A stretch of DNA of 64,000 bases from Iris pallida (Eukaryota > Streptophyta > Magnoliopsida > Asparagales > Iridaceae). Shown here in pieces: positions 45,229 to 57,949 of the stretch; position 1 is the stretch's first letter; every line of letters begins with the position of its first letter. The stretch is taken from NCBI GenBank assembly GCA_029216955.1, contig JANAVB010009599.1, forward strand, positions 1,456,447-1,520,446, read 5' to 3'. The position numbers and the translations under genes were made by a program. The notes under the pieces are model-generated. The model was not told the origin of the DNA. It saw only the letters and a list, made by a program, of their open reading frames with translations, and made no database searches.

Positions 45229-47262
45229 GGCATCCTGTGGTGGTGTAGAAGTAGTTGAATTTGGGGGTGTTAGCCATGTTGTTGAGGCTTCTGCTGAGCG
45301 CTTCGGCGGCTATAATGAAAATGGTGGAGGAGAGCAGGTCACCCTGTCTGACCCCCCTGCTGGATTTGAAGAAGTCGTCAGGTTGTCCGTTGATGACGGT
45401 GGAGAAGCAGGAGTTGTTTATGGATCTGAAGATGATGTCTATCCAACTTTCAGAGAACCCGAAGACACTGAAAACCCAGATCATGAATTGCTAGTCTAGA
45501 CGGTCATACGCCTTCTCAATGTCGAGCTTGATGGTGACGTTCACTCCCCTAGATGGGAATTTCATACAAGTTATCATCTCCTGTGCAAGAAGGATGTTGT
45601 CAGTGATGTTCTGGCCTAGGACAAATCCGCTTTGCTCTTCAGAGATGATCTTAGGTAGAACCTCGGCTATGCGGATGGCGATAATCTTGGAGATGATTTT
45701 ATTGGTAAAGGTGCATAAGCTGATGGTACGGAAGTCTTTGAATGTCTTTGGGTTGTCTTTTTTGGGGATGAGGATGCGGTTAGCGCGAGAGATGGCGTTG
45801 GGGTAATTCGCGCCTTAAAAGAAGGCGATTGAGGCCTCGTGGAAGTCGGGTTCAATGATGTTACAGCAAGTTCGAAAGAAGATGTCGGAGAAGCAGTCGG
45901 GGCCTGGGGCACTGTGTTCATCGAGGGTCCACACTGCTGACTTAAATTCCTCCGCAGAGGGCGGGGTCAGCAGCAGTTCTTTCTCTCTTTCGGTGATCAT
46001 GTTGGGAACCTTGGCCAGGAATTCTTCGTCCTTGACGATGCCTTCCTTAGAGAATAATTTAGTGTAGAACTCAACGACGGCCTCCTGAATATGCCTCTGG
46101 TCTTTGAGTAAGATGCTATTTTCGTTGGTAATTTGGTGTATGTTAAGCTGTTGTCTGCGACCTTTGACATAAGAGTAGAAGAATCCATAGTTCCTGTCCC
46201 CTTCGGCATCCTAGGTGAGTCTGGCTTTCTGCTTCTAGAACTCAGTCTCGACCTTCAACCGTGATTTGAGGAGGGCCTTGGTGAGGTTGAGCGTGGCCCG
46301 ATTCTCCGGTGAACTGTTCGACACGTACCGATGTTTGGCACAGGTGACGTCATCTTTCGCCGTCCGAATCTCCTGGAAGATGTTGTCGAACGCGCTTCTG
46401 CTCCAGGTCGAAAGCGCTCTCCGAGTAGCTTTGAGTTTAGCTGCCACTCGAATAAGGGGGTCTGGGTCGCTCGCGGAGCACCAGGCGGAGGCCACAATGC
46501 TGCAAAATATGGGGTGATGAGTCCAGAGGTTCAGGAATCGAAAGGGTTTTTGGATAAGGTTGGAATTGTTGCTAATCTCGATAAGAAGGGGGGAGTGGTC
46601 TGATTCAGTAGAGTTTAGGTGGAAGAGGTTGGATATGAGACCCATGTCGGACTAGCGGTTGTCTACCAGTACGCGATCAAGCCGGGAATATTGTCTACGG
46701 GTGCCTTCCTGCATGTTGCACCAAGTGAAAGTGCTCCCGAAAAAGGGGGGAGGGGATAGGTGGCTGTTGAAGATGAAGGTATTGAAGTCGTCCATGGTTT
46801 ATTGGGGGGGCCCTACCCCCGGACTTTTCTTCCATGCTCGGTAGCACGTTGAAGTCGTCGATGCAGAGCTACGGGAGGTTGTTGTGGGAGATGTGGGTGT
46901 CCGACAGCGTATCCCAGAGCAGCTTACGCTTGGCAACATTGCAGCTACCGTGTACGACGGAGAGTAGGATTCGGGATTGAAGGGTAGGGTGTTCTATCTA
47001 GTAGGTGAGCGCCTGTCTCGAATCATGAACGGTACCGAAACTGCATCCGATGGTAAAGAGGATCCAGATATCGTTGTGTCCTGCTACCACGGTCGGTAAG
47101 CCGAGCTGCAGCTAGATGGATTTGAGTTTTTTGTAAGGAATTTTTGGTTCGATGATGATGAAGATGTCTAATCTGTGAATTTTCTTGAGGCTAAGTAATC
47201 TTCTCAAGGTGGGTTGATTGGCCAGCCCTCGGACATTCCAGGAGAGGATGTTAAGCATTTGG
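45229..47262 (-). pseudogene. LINE ORF2, endonuclease and N-terminal RT part
   Basis: ATG near 47262 opens MLNILSWNVRGLANQ, the usual start of the APE-like endonuclease that nicks target DNA. SDHSPLLIEI (~46590) is its C-terminal His box. RT follows: SAPGPDCFSDIFF, FRTISLCTFTNKIISKI, VTIKLDIEKAYDRLD and SRGVRQGDLLSS, ending at TTGCPL beside the LTR insertion. Several stops are scattered between 46200 and 47120, and at 45837. Confidence 0.85.
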
Positions 47263-47334
47263 TTGGTTGCGGGAGTGGGGGTGGTTGTTGAGCTTAGCGG
47301 CTGACCTCGTAGTCATGTTCTTGTGCTTATGATC

Positions 47335-48354
47335 TTATTTTTTCTTATAGATGTGAGGGGATTTGGAGGCTCTCGCGATCGCCCCCTCGGACGGTCGAGT
47401 CGCTCTGGGGCCTAAAATATCCAGCTGGGTAGCATCGGCTTTGTCAACATCAGACAGCACATAGAGGGGGTTATTGGGGTCAAGGAAGCCGGCATCCTGA
47501 GCTTCATGTAGCCTATCCGCTAAGCCCAAGCTCAGGCTTCCCGGGTTGACCTCAGAGGTGTAGCCGGAGATGAGGGTTAAATCCGCTATGCTGGAGAAGA
47601 CCGGATAGAGGACCAGGGCCAGCTGGTCCTTCTCTCCTCTGACTGGAGTGGGAATGGTGGGAAGGGATTCTGCGTCTATCTGCTCAAGCTCGGCGGGAGT
47701 ATCCGATCCGGGTTGAGGGCTTTCCAGGATGTCGGTTGGGGAGGAAGTGGTGAGGACGTCGAATCTGTTATTGAAGAGGATAGCTGGGTGCTTGTGTAGA
47801 GGGATGTCTTTGTTTGAAAGGGGGTGAGAGCGGGGGCTGGGTGTGCCGTCACTGTCTTCAAAGTAGGAATGTGAGTTGGGTAGGGGGAGAATCGGAGCCG
47901 AAGGTGTGGTAACGAATTCCTTTTTGGATTGCGCCTTATGGGACTTGGGCTCCGTGTGAGCTCTGAAGCAAAGCCGAGTGGAGTGGCCCCGGATCTGACA
48001 ATGTTTGCAAAAGATAATGCTATTGTCGTACACCAGCGACTGGGTGTACATCTTGCTTTCTAGTTCGATCTCGATTTGAGTGGGGGGTTCTGTGGCCAGG
48101 TCAAGTTCCACGTAAATCTTGGCAATGTTTCCTTTGGAGAGATTATGAGTTTCCTCAGCGATGGCCACTTACGACCCGAAGGAGCTAGCGATTCTCCTAT
48201 GCGCGACAGGGGCGAAACAGACTAGGGGAAGGTTGGGGAGCGTGATCCACGTCGAGATGATAGTTGAGTCGACCTTGGGGTTGAAACTGGGTGTCCATTT
48301 GACGATCTTGACGCTGTGAGCGTCGATGAGGTACCCTTGGCCCACACTTTGGTA
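47335..48354 (-). pseudogene. LINE ORF1 (DUF4283 and CCHC zinc knuckle), main part
   Basis: ORF1 is the RNA-binding partner of the LINE polymerase. Just left of the copia insertion the minus frame reads KWTPSFNPKVDST and ITLPNLPLVCFAPVA, a DUF4283 signature. Then come NIAKIYVELDLATEPP, a knuckle FCKHCQIRGHSTRLCF (CX2CX4HX4C) at about 48000, and a Pro/Ser-rich tail ending PHIYKKK at 47335. A stop at about 48170 and a shift separate the DUF4283 part from the 277-residue tail. Confidence 0.82.
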
Positions 48355-48359
48355 TAGTC

Positions 48360-49444
48360 TGTTGGCCCATTGGTCATGGTCAAACCTAATTTTAATAATT
48401 GATCAAACTCTGTCTCGATATCGATGCAAGTCAATTCAGATGTTTACCTACGACGTTTTGGATACTGCTCAACGATGGATATCTACTATGTTCAAGACCG
48501 AAGGTGTTTGCTATTCAGAATATATTTCCTTCAAGGCAATGTAAATTTTCATTTTATTAAATCTAGGAATATATTGTACACCAAGTCGTACTGGCAAATA
48601 GGTTGTCCGAAATCATTTTTCAAAATCACCCTATCCTTTTAAAAATGACCTATATTTTTGAAAAATATCTTTTTTACAAAAAGCTTCTGAAGGACTCTTC
48701 AAAAAGCTAAAATGATTTTTCTCAAAATCAACTGGCAGAACCCTAGCAGACCTCGGTCAGAGTTCGGCCAGAGTTCGACCAAGTTGAACGTTATATGAAC
48801 GTTTGATTTTGAACTTGGTCTCCTGTAGTTGCGGATTTGACCGAGATTTACTCATCGAGTTCTGCCCGAATTCTGCCCGAATTCTGACAGAGTTCTCCCT
48901 TTGGAAATCTTATAAATAGAGAAGTATTCGATCATTTCAACTCACTCATTCACTTTCAATCTTCTCTCTATCTAAAAAGCTTTCTACCTTCCAAAGAGTT
49001 TTCTAGAGCTTTCATTTTCAGATCCCAAGCCAGTTACAATCCTTTAGTCGATTTGCCAGTGCGGTACGGTCTAGAAGTTTCTGAGAGATTGTAATCAGAA
49101 GGCTTGATTGAAGAATACCTCTTCACATTTGAAGTTGGACGAGTTCTTCGTATCAAAGCTCGCGTTGTAGAAGTTGCAAGGACTTCGTAAGAAAACTTGC
49201 AGTTTTTCCTATAGTGGATTCAAACTGGTAGCAAGAGTTCTACCGACTGGATTAGTCCTCAACAGAGGGATACCAGTATACATCGCTGTCTTTGCGTTTG
49301 CTTTCTGAACTCTGCCTTTACTTTATTTTCATCTGTGATTATATACTGTGATTGTGTTGCTAACTTTTTTAATTAGCATTATTCCGCTGCCAACTCTATT
49401 CACCCCCCCTCTAGAGTATTACGCTTTACTATATCGTTCCTACA
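48360..49444 (+). repeat. 5' LTR of the copia element
   Basis: 1085 bp, ending TATCGTTCCTACA. A short GTTCGGCCAGA repeat occurs near 48750-48785 with fewer copies than in the 3' LTR. A TATA-like CTTATAAATAGAG is at about 48908. Confidence 0.93.
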
Positions 49445-49446
49445 AT

Positions 49447-49458
49447 TGGTATCAGAGC
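49447..49458 (+). other. Primer binding site of the copia element
   Basis: TGGTATCAGAGC two bases after the LTR, matching the initiator-Met tRNA 3' end. Confidence 0.93.
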
Positions 49459-49528
49459 GGGTGTTACAGGTAAAGCAAGGTAAAAGTGCTATTATTTATT
49501 CATTATTTATTAGATCACAGCACATCAC

Positions 49529-51387
49529 ATGGCTACTATGAAATTCACAAGTGAAGGTCAGGCCACAAACAGACCTCCTCTGTTTGATGGTACTAACTAC
49601 ACTTATTGGAAAACACGGATGAGTTTCTTCTTAAAGTCTCTTGATTTTGACTTATGGGCTATTGTTCTTGATGGCTATCAAAAGCCACCTCGTATAAATG
49701 TCGAGGGTGTTTTAGTTGAAAAACCCCAAAATAGTTATACAGAGGAAGAAAAGAAAAAGGCCAGTCTTGACGCACGTGCCATTAATGCTCTTTTTTGTGC
49801 CTTAGACAGAACAGAATTTAACAGGGTATCTACATGCACAACGGCAAATGGTATATGGAAGTTTCTCGAAGTTACACATGAAGGCACGACTCAAGTCAAG
49901 GAGTCAAAAGTCAGCAGACTTACTCAAGAGTACGAGGCGTTCAAAATGAAGCCAAATGAAACAGTCACACAAATGTTCGAGAGGTTCTTGGATATTGTAA
50001 ACCCTTTGTCCTCCTTAGGCAAAGAATACAGTAACCACGAAAAGATTCGCAAACTCCTGCGAGCTCTCACCAAGAACTGGATTCCGAAGGCTACAGCTAT
50101 CATTGAAGGAAACGACCTCACCACAATGACACTTGAAGTACTCATAGGTAAGCTACTCACTCATGAACTGGATCTACAAGATTTTGAAGAGCCTGCACCA
50201 AAGGAGAAGACTATCGCCCTCAAGGCTCAGCACAGAAAAGCTGCTGAAGATGACTCAGACAGCAGTGGATCTGACGCTGAAGATCAAGCACTCCTAGCAA
50301 GGAAGTTCAAAAGATTCATGAGACATGAGAAAAGAGTCAAAGAGAACAACAACAACAACTGGTACTAAGAAGATGCTGTCTGCTATGGCTGCAAGAAGAA
50401 GGGACATATGAAGAAGGACTGTCCCACCAACTCATCATCGAGCAAGAAGAACAATAGGTATAAAAAAGGCAACCTGAAGAGATCAACATCCCGGAAATAC
50501 GCCAACACCAGCATATGGCATGAGAGTGAAGCTAGCGACTCAGAAGATGAACATTCAGAGGACGCTACAAACATCTGCTTCATGGCAGTTGATCAGGTAC
50601 CTACTGAACCTGTAGAAACATATGATGACTTTACCTTTGAGCAATTAGGAGATGCCTTCAGTGAACTGATGCTTGACTACAGGAAACTGCATAGTAAATA
50701 TTAGACCGCTAAGAAGGTACTCAAAGAGTACAAAGGAGAAATAGGAAGACTTACCGACCTACTAGCTGAGGTTAGAACTAGTGTTAGTGAGTCTGGTGAG
50801 CTTTCCTCTATAAAGCTCTTATTACACGAGACTAAACAGTCATCCGAAGAGAAAGATAAGATTATAGACCAATTGAGAGAATATCTTTCAAAAAAAAAAA
50901 AAGTCTTCAATCTGCACAAATCAGAATGGAATCACTCACTTCTGATTATACTAAGTTATATGACACTTCCAAAAGGTTGGAAATTAGGTTAGGAAAACAG
51001 CCTGAGCCTGCTGCTTCCTATCCTAACACGTGTCACTTACCAAAAATTCGGAACATTCCCAAGCTAAATACTGTCAGACCAAACCATATAAAACCTTTAC
51101 CTCAAAAGGTTAAGCCCAAACATGATCATAGGTATGCATTCTTCTATACTAGAAAACCTAAACCTACCAACCATGCACATCACTCTGCTTTCAACACTCA
51201 ACATGCACAATGTCATTATTGTAGCCTCATTGGTCATATTTCATCTGCATGTAGAATGAGAAAGCTAGTTGATTTAAATGTTTATGCTTGGATACCTAAA
51301 GCTAACAATTCAGGACCCTACAAGAAATGGGTACCAAGAGTTTCATTTGCAAATTATTTTGTAGGTGGGACCCCCTTCATATGCTAG
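49529..51387 (+). pseudogene. copia gag with zinc knuckles
   Basis: ATG 49529 starts MATMKFTSEGQATNRPPLFD, followed by FDGTNYTYWKTRM and the UBN2-type gag domain to about residue 230. The frame stops at TAA 50366 but continues in frame with CYGCKKKGHMKKDC (CX2CX4HX4C) at about 50388, a stop at 50702, and a Glu/Lys/Leu-rich coiled coil. A shift in the A-run at 50890-50902 changes frame for the last part, which has a second knuckle-like CHYCSLIGHISSAC and ends YFVGGTPFIC. The long gag with coiled coil is a Sirevirus trait. Confidence 0.88.
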
Positions 51388-52513
51388 GAGCAAATGTATC
51401 CTCGACAACGGTTTGCTCACGGCACATGACCGGTGACGCTTCATTATTCGCAACACTGTTGAAGAGGAATAAAGAAGGGTACGTCTCCTTCGGTAATAAT
51501 TTAAGAGGGTACATAATCAGTATCGGTGACATTGGTAGGGCTCCCTATCCAGTGATTAAAGATGTTTGTCTAGTTACCGAGTTAAAACATAATCTGCTCA
51601 GCATAAGCCATTTAGCTGATCACGGTTATGATATTAACTTCGTCAAAGATAAATGTACTATAGTTGATAGTTCAACTGGTAGTACTATATTTGAAGGTAT
51701 TATGGAAGACAACATATATGATTTTTATTTTTAGAAGATGCTAACAAAGCAGGTTGATGTTGATGGCCAAAAGCATTGAGAGTCAACTATGGCATATGAG
51801 ACTCGGTCATACAAACATGGATACAATTTCAAGACTATCTACAAAGATGTTGGTACACGGCTTACCGGACATTTCTTTCAAGAAGGATACGGTATGTAGT
51901 GAATGTAAAAAGAACAAAGCTACCAAATCCGCATTCAAATCTAAGAACGCTGTAAGTACCACTTAACCTTTACAACAGTTGTATATGGACTTATTTGGAC
52001 CCAGTAGAATTGCTAGTCTAGGTGGTAAGTTATATGCATTTGTCATTATAGATGATTTCTCTAGATATACATGGGTTTATTTTCTTGCACGCAAGAACGA
52101 TACATTATCAGAATTCGTCACCTTTTGGAAGAAAGTACAGAATGAAAAGGATTCATGATTACTCGCACTCATAGTGATCATGGCGGCGAATTTGAGAATG
52201 CAGAATTCAAGCAATTTTGTGACACATACGGTTGTATAAATTCGCTTGCCCTAGGACTCCATAACAAAATGGAGTTGTAGAACGTAAGAACAGAACTCTA
52301 TCTGAAATGGCTAGAGTAATGTTAAACCAGTTTAGTCTACCTAGATACTTATGGGCTGAAGCTGTAAATACAGCATGATATATTCTCAATAGGGTTCTAA
52401 TTCGACCTATATCGAAGAAAACTCCCTATGAACTATGGTTTGATAGAACACCAAATGTTTCATATTTCAAGATTTTTGGTTGTAAATGCTTTATTCTTAA
52501 TACTAAAGACAAT
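51388..52513 (+). pseudogene. copia protease and integrase
   Basis: MLGANVSSTTVCSRHMTGDA is the protease start, but the usual WILDSG segment before CSRHMTGD is lost, so the catalytic Asp is absent. Pre-integrase zinc region: LWHMRLGHTNMDTIS and VCSECKKNKATK. Integrase core: YMDLFGPSRIASLGGK (first Asp), THSDHGGEFEN (second Asp), and a QNGVVERKN-like stretch (Glu) near 52270. Stops and shifts occur at 51732, 51964, ~52155, ~52245 and 52377. Confidence 0.87.
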
Positions 52514-54450
52514 ATGAGTAAATTTGATGAAAAGGTCGATGAAGGTATATTTTTAGGTTATGCAGCAAAGAGCAAAGGATACAGAGTCTTCAACAAAAGA
52601 ACCATGATCATCGTAGAATCTATCAATGTCAAGTTTGATGAACTAAATCAACACTTAGACGATGATGACAATGAAGACTTAATCACACCAAGTACAGCTA
52701 CTGTAAAACCTTCACACAAAGATGCAGAACCATCACATCAAGCATCAGATAAACCTCCAAGCAAAGAAGCCGGAACTAGCAATCCAGAGACTACACCAAA
52801 AGAGATGAGTTTCTTGGCTAATCATCCAAAGGACTTGGTAATTGGTGAGATTATCAAGGGTGTAAGTACTCGTTCCTCTAATAAAGATATAGCTTCTTGT
52901 GTTGCTTTTGTTTTGCAGTTTGAACCCAAAAATATTGAAGAAGCATGTAGTGATAATTTTTGGTTAGATGCTATGCAAGAATAATTAAACCAATTCGAAC
53001 GGAATCAAGTTTGTGAACTTGTTCCCAAGTCCATTGATCATCCGATCATTGGCACCCGATGGGTATTCCGAAATAAACTGAACGAGAATGGTTTAGTGAC
53101 TCGTAATAAGGCTCGACTCGTAGCTCAAAGATACAATCAAGAAGAAGGTATCGACTACGATGAGACTTATGCCCCAGTGGCGAGATTAGAATCCATTCAC
53201 ATGTTATGTGCATTTGCATATTTTCATAATTTTAAATTATTTCAAATGGATGCCAAAAGCGCATTTTTAAATAGTTTTATAAAAGAAGAAGTTTGTGTAG
53301 CTCAATCTCCTGGTTTTACTGACTTCTAATTTTCTGAATATGTTTTCAAGTTGAAGAAAGCCTTATACGGTTTGAAACAAGCCCCTCGTGCTTGGTACGA
53401 TCGTCTAAGCACTTTTTTACTTGATAACGGGTTTTCAAAGGAAAATGTTGACACTACTTTGTTTATAAAATCTTTGAATAACAATGTTCTTTTGATTCAC
53501 GTCTATGTAGATGATATTATTTTTGGATCTACTGATGAATCTCTTTGTCAAGAATTTTCAAAGTGTATGCAGAATGAGTTTGAGATGAGCATGATGGAAG
53601 AGCTGAAATTTTTTCTCGGACTGCAAATCAAACAAACCAACAATGGGACGTTCATAAATCAAGCAAAGTACACAAAGGATCTATAAAAGAAGTTCGACAT
53701 GGAAGTAGTCAAGCCACTTAGCACTCCAATGGCGACATCAACCAAGCTTGATATTGATGAACAAGGTAAACCTGTCGACATACGTAAGTATCGAGGTATG
53801 TTCGGTAGCTTACTATATTTAACAGCTAGTCGACCAGACATTATGTTTAGTGTTTGTCTACGTGCACGCTTTCAAGCAAACCCTAAGGAATCACATCTGT
53901 ATAGTTAAGCGTATCTTTCGATACCTTAAAGGCACTTCTTCTGTCGGCTTATGGTATCCGAAAACTACGTCATTTGACCTAACCAGTTATTCTGATGCAG
54001 ATTTTGCCGGATGCAAGGTAGATAGAAAAAGCACTAGCGGCACATGTCATTTCCTAGAAAAAGCTCTAGTCTCTTGGTTTAGTAAAAAGCAAAATTCTGT
54101 TGAATTATCAACAACCGAGGCTGAGTATATCGCCGTAGGACATTGTACACAAATTTTGTGGATGAAACAAACTTTAGAAGACTATGGATTGCATTTTACA
54201 CACATACCCATTTTCTGTGACAACACTAGTTCTATTAATTTGATTAAGAATCCAGTATGTCACTCTCGTACTAAACATATCGAGATTACACATCACTTTC
54301 TTAGAGATCATCAACAAAATGGAGATATAGACCTTGTATACATAGATAGATAATCAATTAGCTGACATCTTCACTAAACCTCTAGCGGAAGATCGCTTCA
54401 ATTATTTACGTCGAGAATTAGGAATTTTGGACGTCAATAATATTAATTGA
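52514..54450 (+). pseudogene. copia reverse transcriptase and RNase H
   Basis: The integrase tail runs into an RT with IGTRWVFRNKLNENG, KARLVAQRYNQEEGIDY, MDAKSAFLNSFI, LKKALYGLKQAPRAWYDRL and the catalytic YVDDIIFGST box (about 53505). RNase H: SYSDADFAGCKVDRKSTSG and ELSTTEAEYIA. It ends LADIFTKPLAEDRF and stops at 54448. One frame is broken by TAA at 52982, 53327 and 53684; shifts occur near 53890 and 54345. Catalytic residues are intact, so decay is recent or mild. Confidence 0.9.
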
Positions 54451-55023
54451 TTTTATTTATGTTTTTTATCATTATGCAAAAACTGTGTTAGAGACAAGCT
54501 AATAAAGAGTCTGTCTGTCACAACTACGGTTGAAGCGAAGCGGTATTTAAGAGTTCCCCGTGAACCTCCGCCAGCTGGGACAGTACTCCTACAGCTAATC
54601 TGAGACAGCTGCTGTGTAACGATATTTAACTCATAAATATTATTAATTATGTTATTTGAAAGCTAAAATAACTAATCTTTGAATTAAATATTTGAAACGA
54701 GTCAATGAAAAAAAGTAGCAAAATCAACTTGAAAGAACCCTAGGCGAATTCGGCCAGAAGTTCGGTTTGAGGGTATCTGCGTATATATCCAGAACCCGAG
54801 AGCTCCTTCTCTTCCATTGCTTCCATATTTCCAACCAGCAGCTACAGCCGCCCGAAATTCCTCCAAACCCTAGGTATTCACCAACCCATTGCTCCCTATC
54901 TACTTGGTGAAATCCTTCCAAACTTTGGAATCGTGCGGAGATCATCCTTCTCTACAACATATCTAATTTTGTGAGGTATAACTCTCTCTCTTTTCCACTT
55001 TCAATTTGTGCTTATTTATTTCA
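54451..55023 (+). promoter_or_regulatory. Spacer between pol and env-like gene
   Basis: No coding region. GAATTCGGCCAGAAGTTCGG (54746) recalls the LTR repeat, and GCGTATATATCC (54778) is a possible TATA box followed by a leader with CCAAACCCTAGG. The env-like frame may have its own promoter; this is inference. Confidence 0.35.
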
Positions 55024-56314
55024 ATGGCACCTAGATTTAATCCGTCTAAGAGGAAAAGACTACTCCTAGTGAGGAAGGGTCCTCTTCGAATCCTCACATG
55101 GATTCTTTGTTTTCGCCAGTCCAAAAGAGCGACGGTGCTTTCGATGGATTTTTCTTTCAAACCCTCGATCAAGCTTTATTATGGTACGGTGACTTTTCCA
55201 CCCGATCCATATGCAGCGGCGCTCCGGTTAAATGGACGGTATTTCCTGACCATCGTCACTTATTTGAGGCATTAGGGTTACATTTGCTTGTTAAACTGTG
55301 CTTCCCAATTGCTACTAATGCCATTAGATTGTTCTATTGCAATCTCGTAGTTAACACTTTTGACGTGAGCACACGTGTTGGAGGATAGATATTGAGTTCA
55401 ATGATGTCCTCCTAGCGGAGATTATTCTTGAGATTTCCAATGAAGGTGAACCGCTAGTTGATATCACGGAATTCGAGTTTCCCGAAGGCACTACACTCAC
55501 GAGTTTCAAAACGGAACTTTGTGTACCTGACAGAGTACGTTCTGGAAAGTTTAAGGCTAACAACCTTAACTTGTTTAACTACGAATTGCATCGCATCATC
55601 TCTACTATACTTCCTAAATCCACTTCCAAGGATGATGTGACTTCGCTTGAGCTGTCCGCTATGTATCATCTTATCAAGGGGATTCCTTTTTCCGTCCCCA
55701 AGACTATTATTCAGATGATGGGACGTTGTCGTGCAAGAGATCGAAATCTCTCTTACGCGATGATTCTCCCTCGTATCTTTCAGCGCTTCGACATCGATCT
55801 ATCGACTTGTACTCAGGACTCTGAGCCCAAGTTACTCCAGCTTTCTCGGCGCAGCCGGACTGCTTCAGCTCCACCTCCTGCTCCTCCTACTGCACCATCT
55901 CCACCACATCAGCCGTATGCCATGACTTTTGAGGGCATACATCAGCACCTATCTGCTTTGCACGTCTCGATGACGGACATGGCTCGCGAGCGTGAGTTCT
56001 GCGATGTCACCCGTTATCAGGCGATGGCAAACTCCTTGGCCGATCTACGTTTTGCACAGACTGGTCACTCTGCCGCTTCCATCCCTCGAGATCCAGCCTT
56101 TTCGGGTTACCGCTGTGAGGATGAGGCTGTCCATGCCTACTTCCAGCCCGGTAACGCCTATGATTGGTATCGTGCTCCTCGAGATTATGTTGGCGAGTTC
56201 TATGCTGGCGCCCCTACTCATCCTACTGGCACTGGTACTTCTGGTGCTGGTACTTCCGGTCATGCTGGCCGTGCTGCTGATGATATTGATGAGGATAGTG
56301 ATGATGAGATCTGA
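55024..56314 (+). pseudogene. env-like / plant transposon-domain gene after pol
   Basis: ATG 55024 starts MAPRFNPSKRKRLL. After a shift near 55065 the frame continues MDSLFSPVQKSDGAFDG to about 55385, and after a second shift it is open from 55388 to TGA 56312. The middle (NLFNYELHRIISTILPKSTS, LSAMYHLIKGIPFSVPKTII, MILPRIFQRFDI) resembles the domain in plant proteins annotated as envelope-like or putative plant transposon protein. A Pro-rich linker, a C-terminal part and an acidic tail ending DIDEDSDDEI follow. I see no clear signal peptide or membrane span, so an envelope role is not supported by the sequence. Confidence 0.72.
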
Positions 56315-56860
56315 TCTGATTACTAGTAACATTCTACTGTATACTTGGAAATGCTCCGACATTCCAAGTTTTTATCATTTACTTTTTGATTAGTACTTTG
56401 TAGTTTGCTATCAGTATTTCTTTTATCTTCATGGACATGTTTATGATGTTTCATTTATGACATCTCAGTTTAGTTCAGCATTTTTTTAGCACTATTTTCT
56501 TATATTGCTTTTCATTTTTAAACTGTCTGTGAAATAGCATGCCTGAGATTTTTTATGCAATACATGCTTGTGATGATAATTTGTAGAAATATTACATGCC
56601 TGTAATGCTATATCTCTAATTATTTACTGTATCTTTTATTTTGTTTTCTCACTATTTGTTACTTATGCATTGATTGCGGGGGAGTCTTCTGTATTTTATG
56701 CGGGGGAGTCTCTTGTACAACTATTTTGCTAAGTGACAAAGGGGAGAAAATTAAAATGATCTAACATTTTTTTAGTTGAATACAGGTTATGAACAATTTT
56801 TCACCTTTTGATATTTTTTCGAACTAGCTTATTGTTATCATTCATAGTTTGTCAATTATC
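56315..56860. other. copia 3' untranslated region
   Basis: T-rich sequence with two GCGGGGGAGTCT phrases (about 56677 and 56701) and AAAGGGGAGAAAATTAAAATG (56739). These purine boxes are typical ahead of the copia polypurine tract. Confidence 0.5.
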
Positions 56861-56874
56861 AAAATGGGGGAGAT
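56861..56874 (+). other. Polypurine tract of the copia element
   Basis: AAAATGGGGGAGAT directly before the 3' LTR. Confidence 0.88.
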
Positions 56875-57944
56875 TGTTGGCCCATTGGTCATATGGTCAA
56901 CCTAATTTTAATAATTGATCAAAACTTTGTCTGGATATACAAAGCTTGTTGGGACATTCTCAGCTTCTTGGACATAAGCAAGATTGGATATTCACTTCGT
57001 TCAAGACTGAAGATCTGTTTGCCTACTTGAGTCTGTATTTCCTATGCAATGTAATTTTCTTTTTATTGAGTCTAGGAATACATTGTACACCGAGTCGTAC
57101 TGGCAAATAGGCTATTCCCAAAAATAGTTCAAAATGTTTTTAAAATGACCTATCAAATTGTTTACAAAAAGGTTTTCAAAAAGGTTTTCAAAAATCACCA
57201 AAACCTATTTTAAAAACCCTAACCTAACCCTGACAGAACTCGGCCAGAGTTCGGCCAGAGTTCGGCCAGAGTTCGGTTGGTGGCCGTTTTGATTTTGAAT
57301 TCTCTGGAACTTGGTCCTCCTGCAGTTGCGGATTTGACCGAGATTTGCTCATCGAGTTCTGCCCAAATTCTGCCCGAATTCTGACAGAGTTCTCCCTTTA
57401 GAAATCTTATAAATAGAGAAGTATTTCGATCATTTCAACTCACTCATTCACTTTCAATCTTCTCTCTATCTAAAAAGCTTTCTACCTTCTAAAGAGTTTT
57501 CTAGAGCTTTTATTTTCAGATCCCAAGCCAGTTACAATCCTCTAGTCGATTTGCCAGTACGGTACGGTCTAGAAGTTTCTGAGAGATTGTAATCAGAAGG
57601 CTTGATTGAAGAATACCTCTTCACATTTGAAGTTGGACGAGTTCTTCGTATCAAAGCTCGCGTTGTAGAAGTTGCAATGACTTCGTAAGAAAACTTGCGG
57701 TTTTTCCTATAGTGGATTTAAACTGGTAGCAAGAGTTCTACCGACTGGATTAGTCCTCAACAGAGGGATACCAGTATACATCGCTGTCTTTGCGTTTGCT
57801 TTCTGAACTCTGCCTTTACTTTATTTTCATCTGAGATTATATACTGTGATCTAACTGCTAACGAGATTTTAATTAGCAATATTTCGCTGCCTACTCTATT
57901 TACCCCACCTCTAGAGTATTCTGCTTTACAATTTTGTTCCTACA
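56875..57944 (+). repeat. 3' LTR of the copia element
   Basis: 1070 bp and very similar to the 5' LTR over the last 600 bp. It contains GTTCGGCCAGA repeated in tandem three times (57247-57280), more copies than in the 5' LTR. Confidence 0.93.
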
Positions 57945-57949
57945 TAGTC

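Larger units (their letters stand above)
48360..57944 (+). mobile_element. Sirevirus-like Ty1/copia element
   Basis: LTRs at 48360-49444 and 56875-57944 start TGTTGGCCCATTGGTCA and end TCCTACA. The target duplication TAGTC (48355-48359 and 57945-57949) is perfect. The primer site is at 49447. The order gag, protease, integrase, RT, RNase H is that of copia, and an extra env-like frame lies between pol and the 3' LTR, as in Sireviruses. It is inserted in ORF1 of the LINE. All genes carry stops or shifts. Confidence 0.93.
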
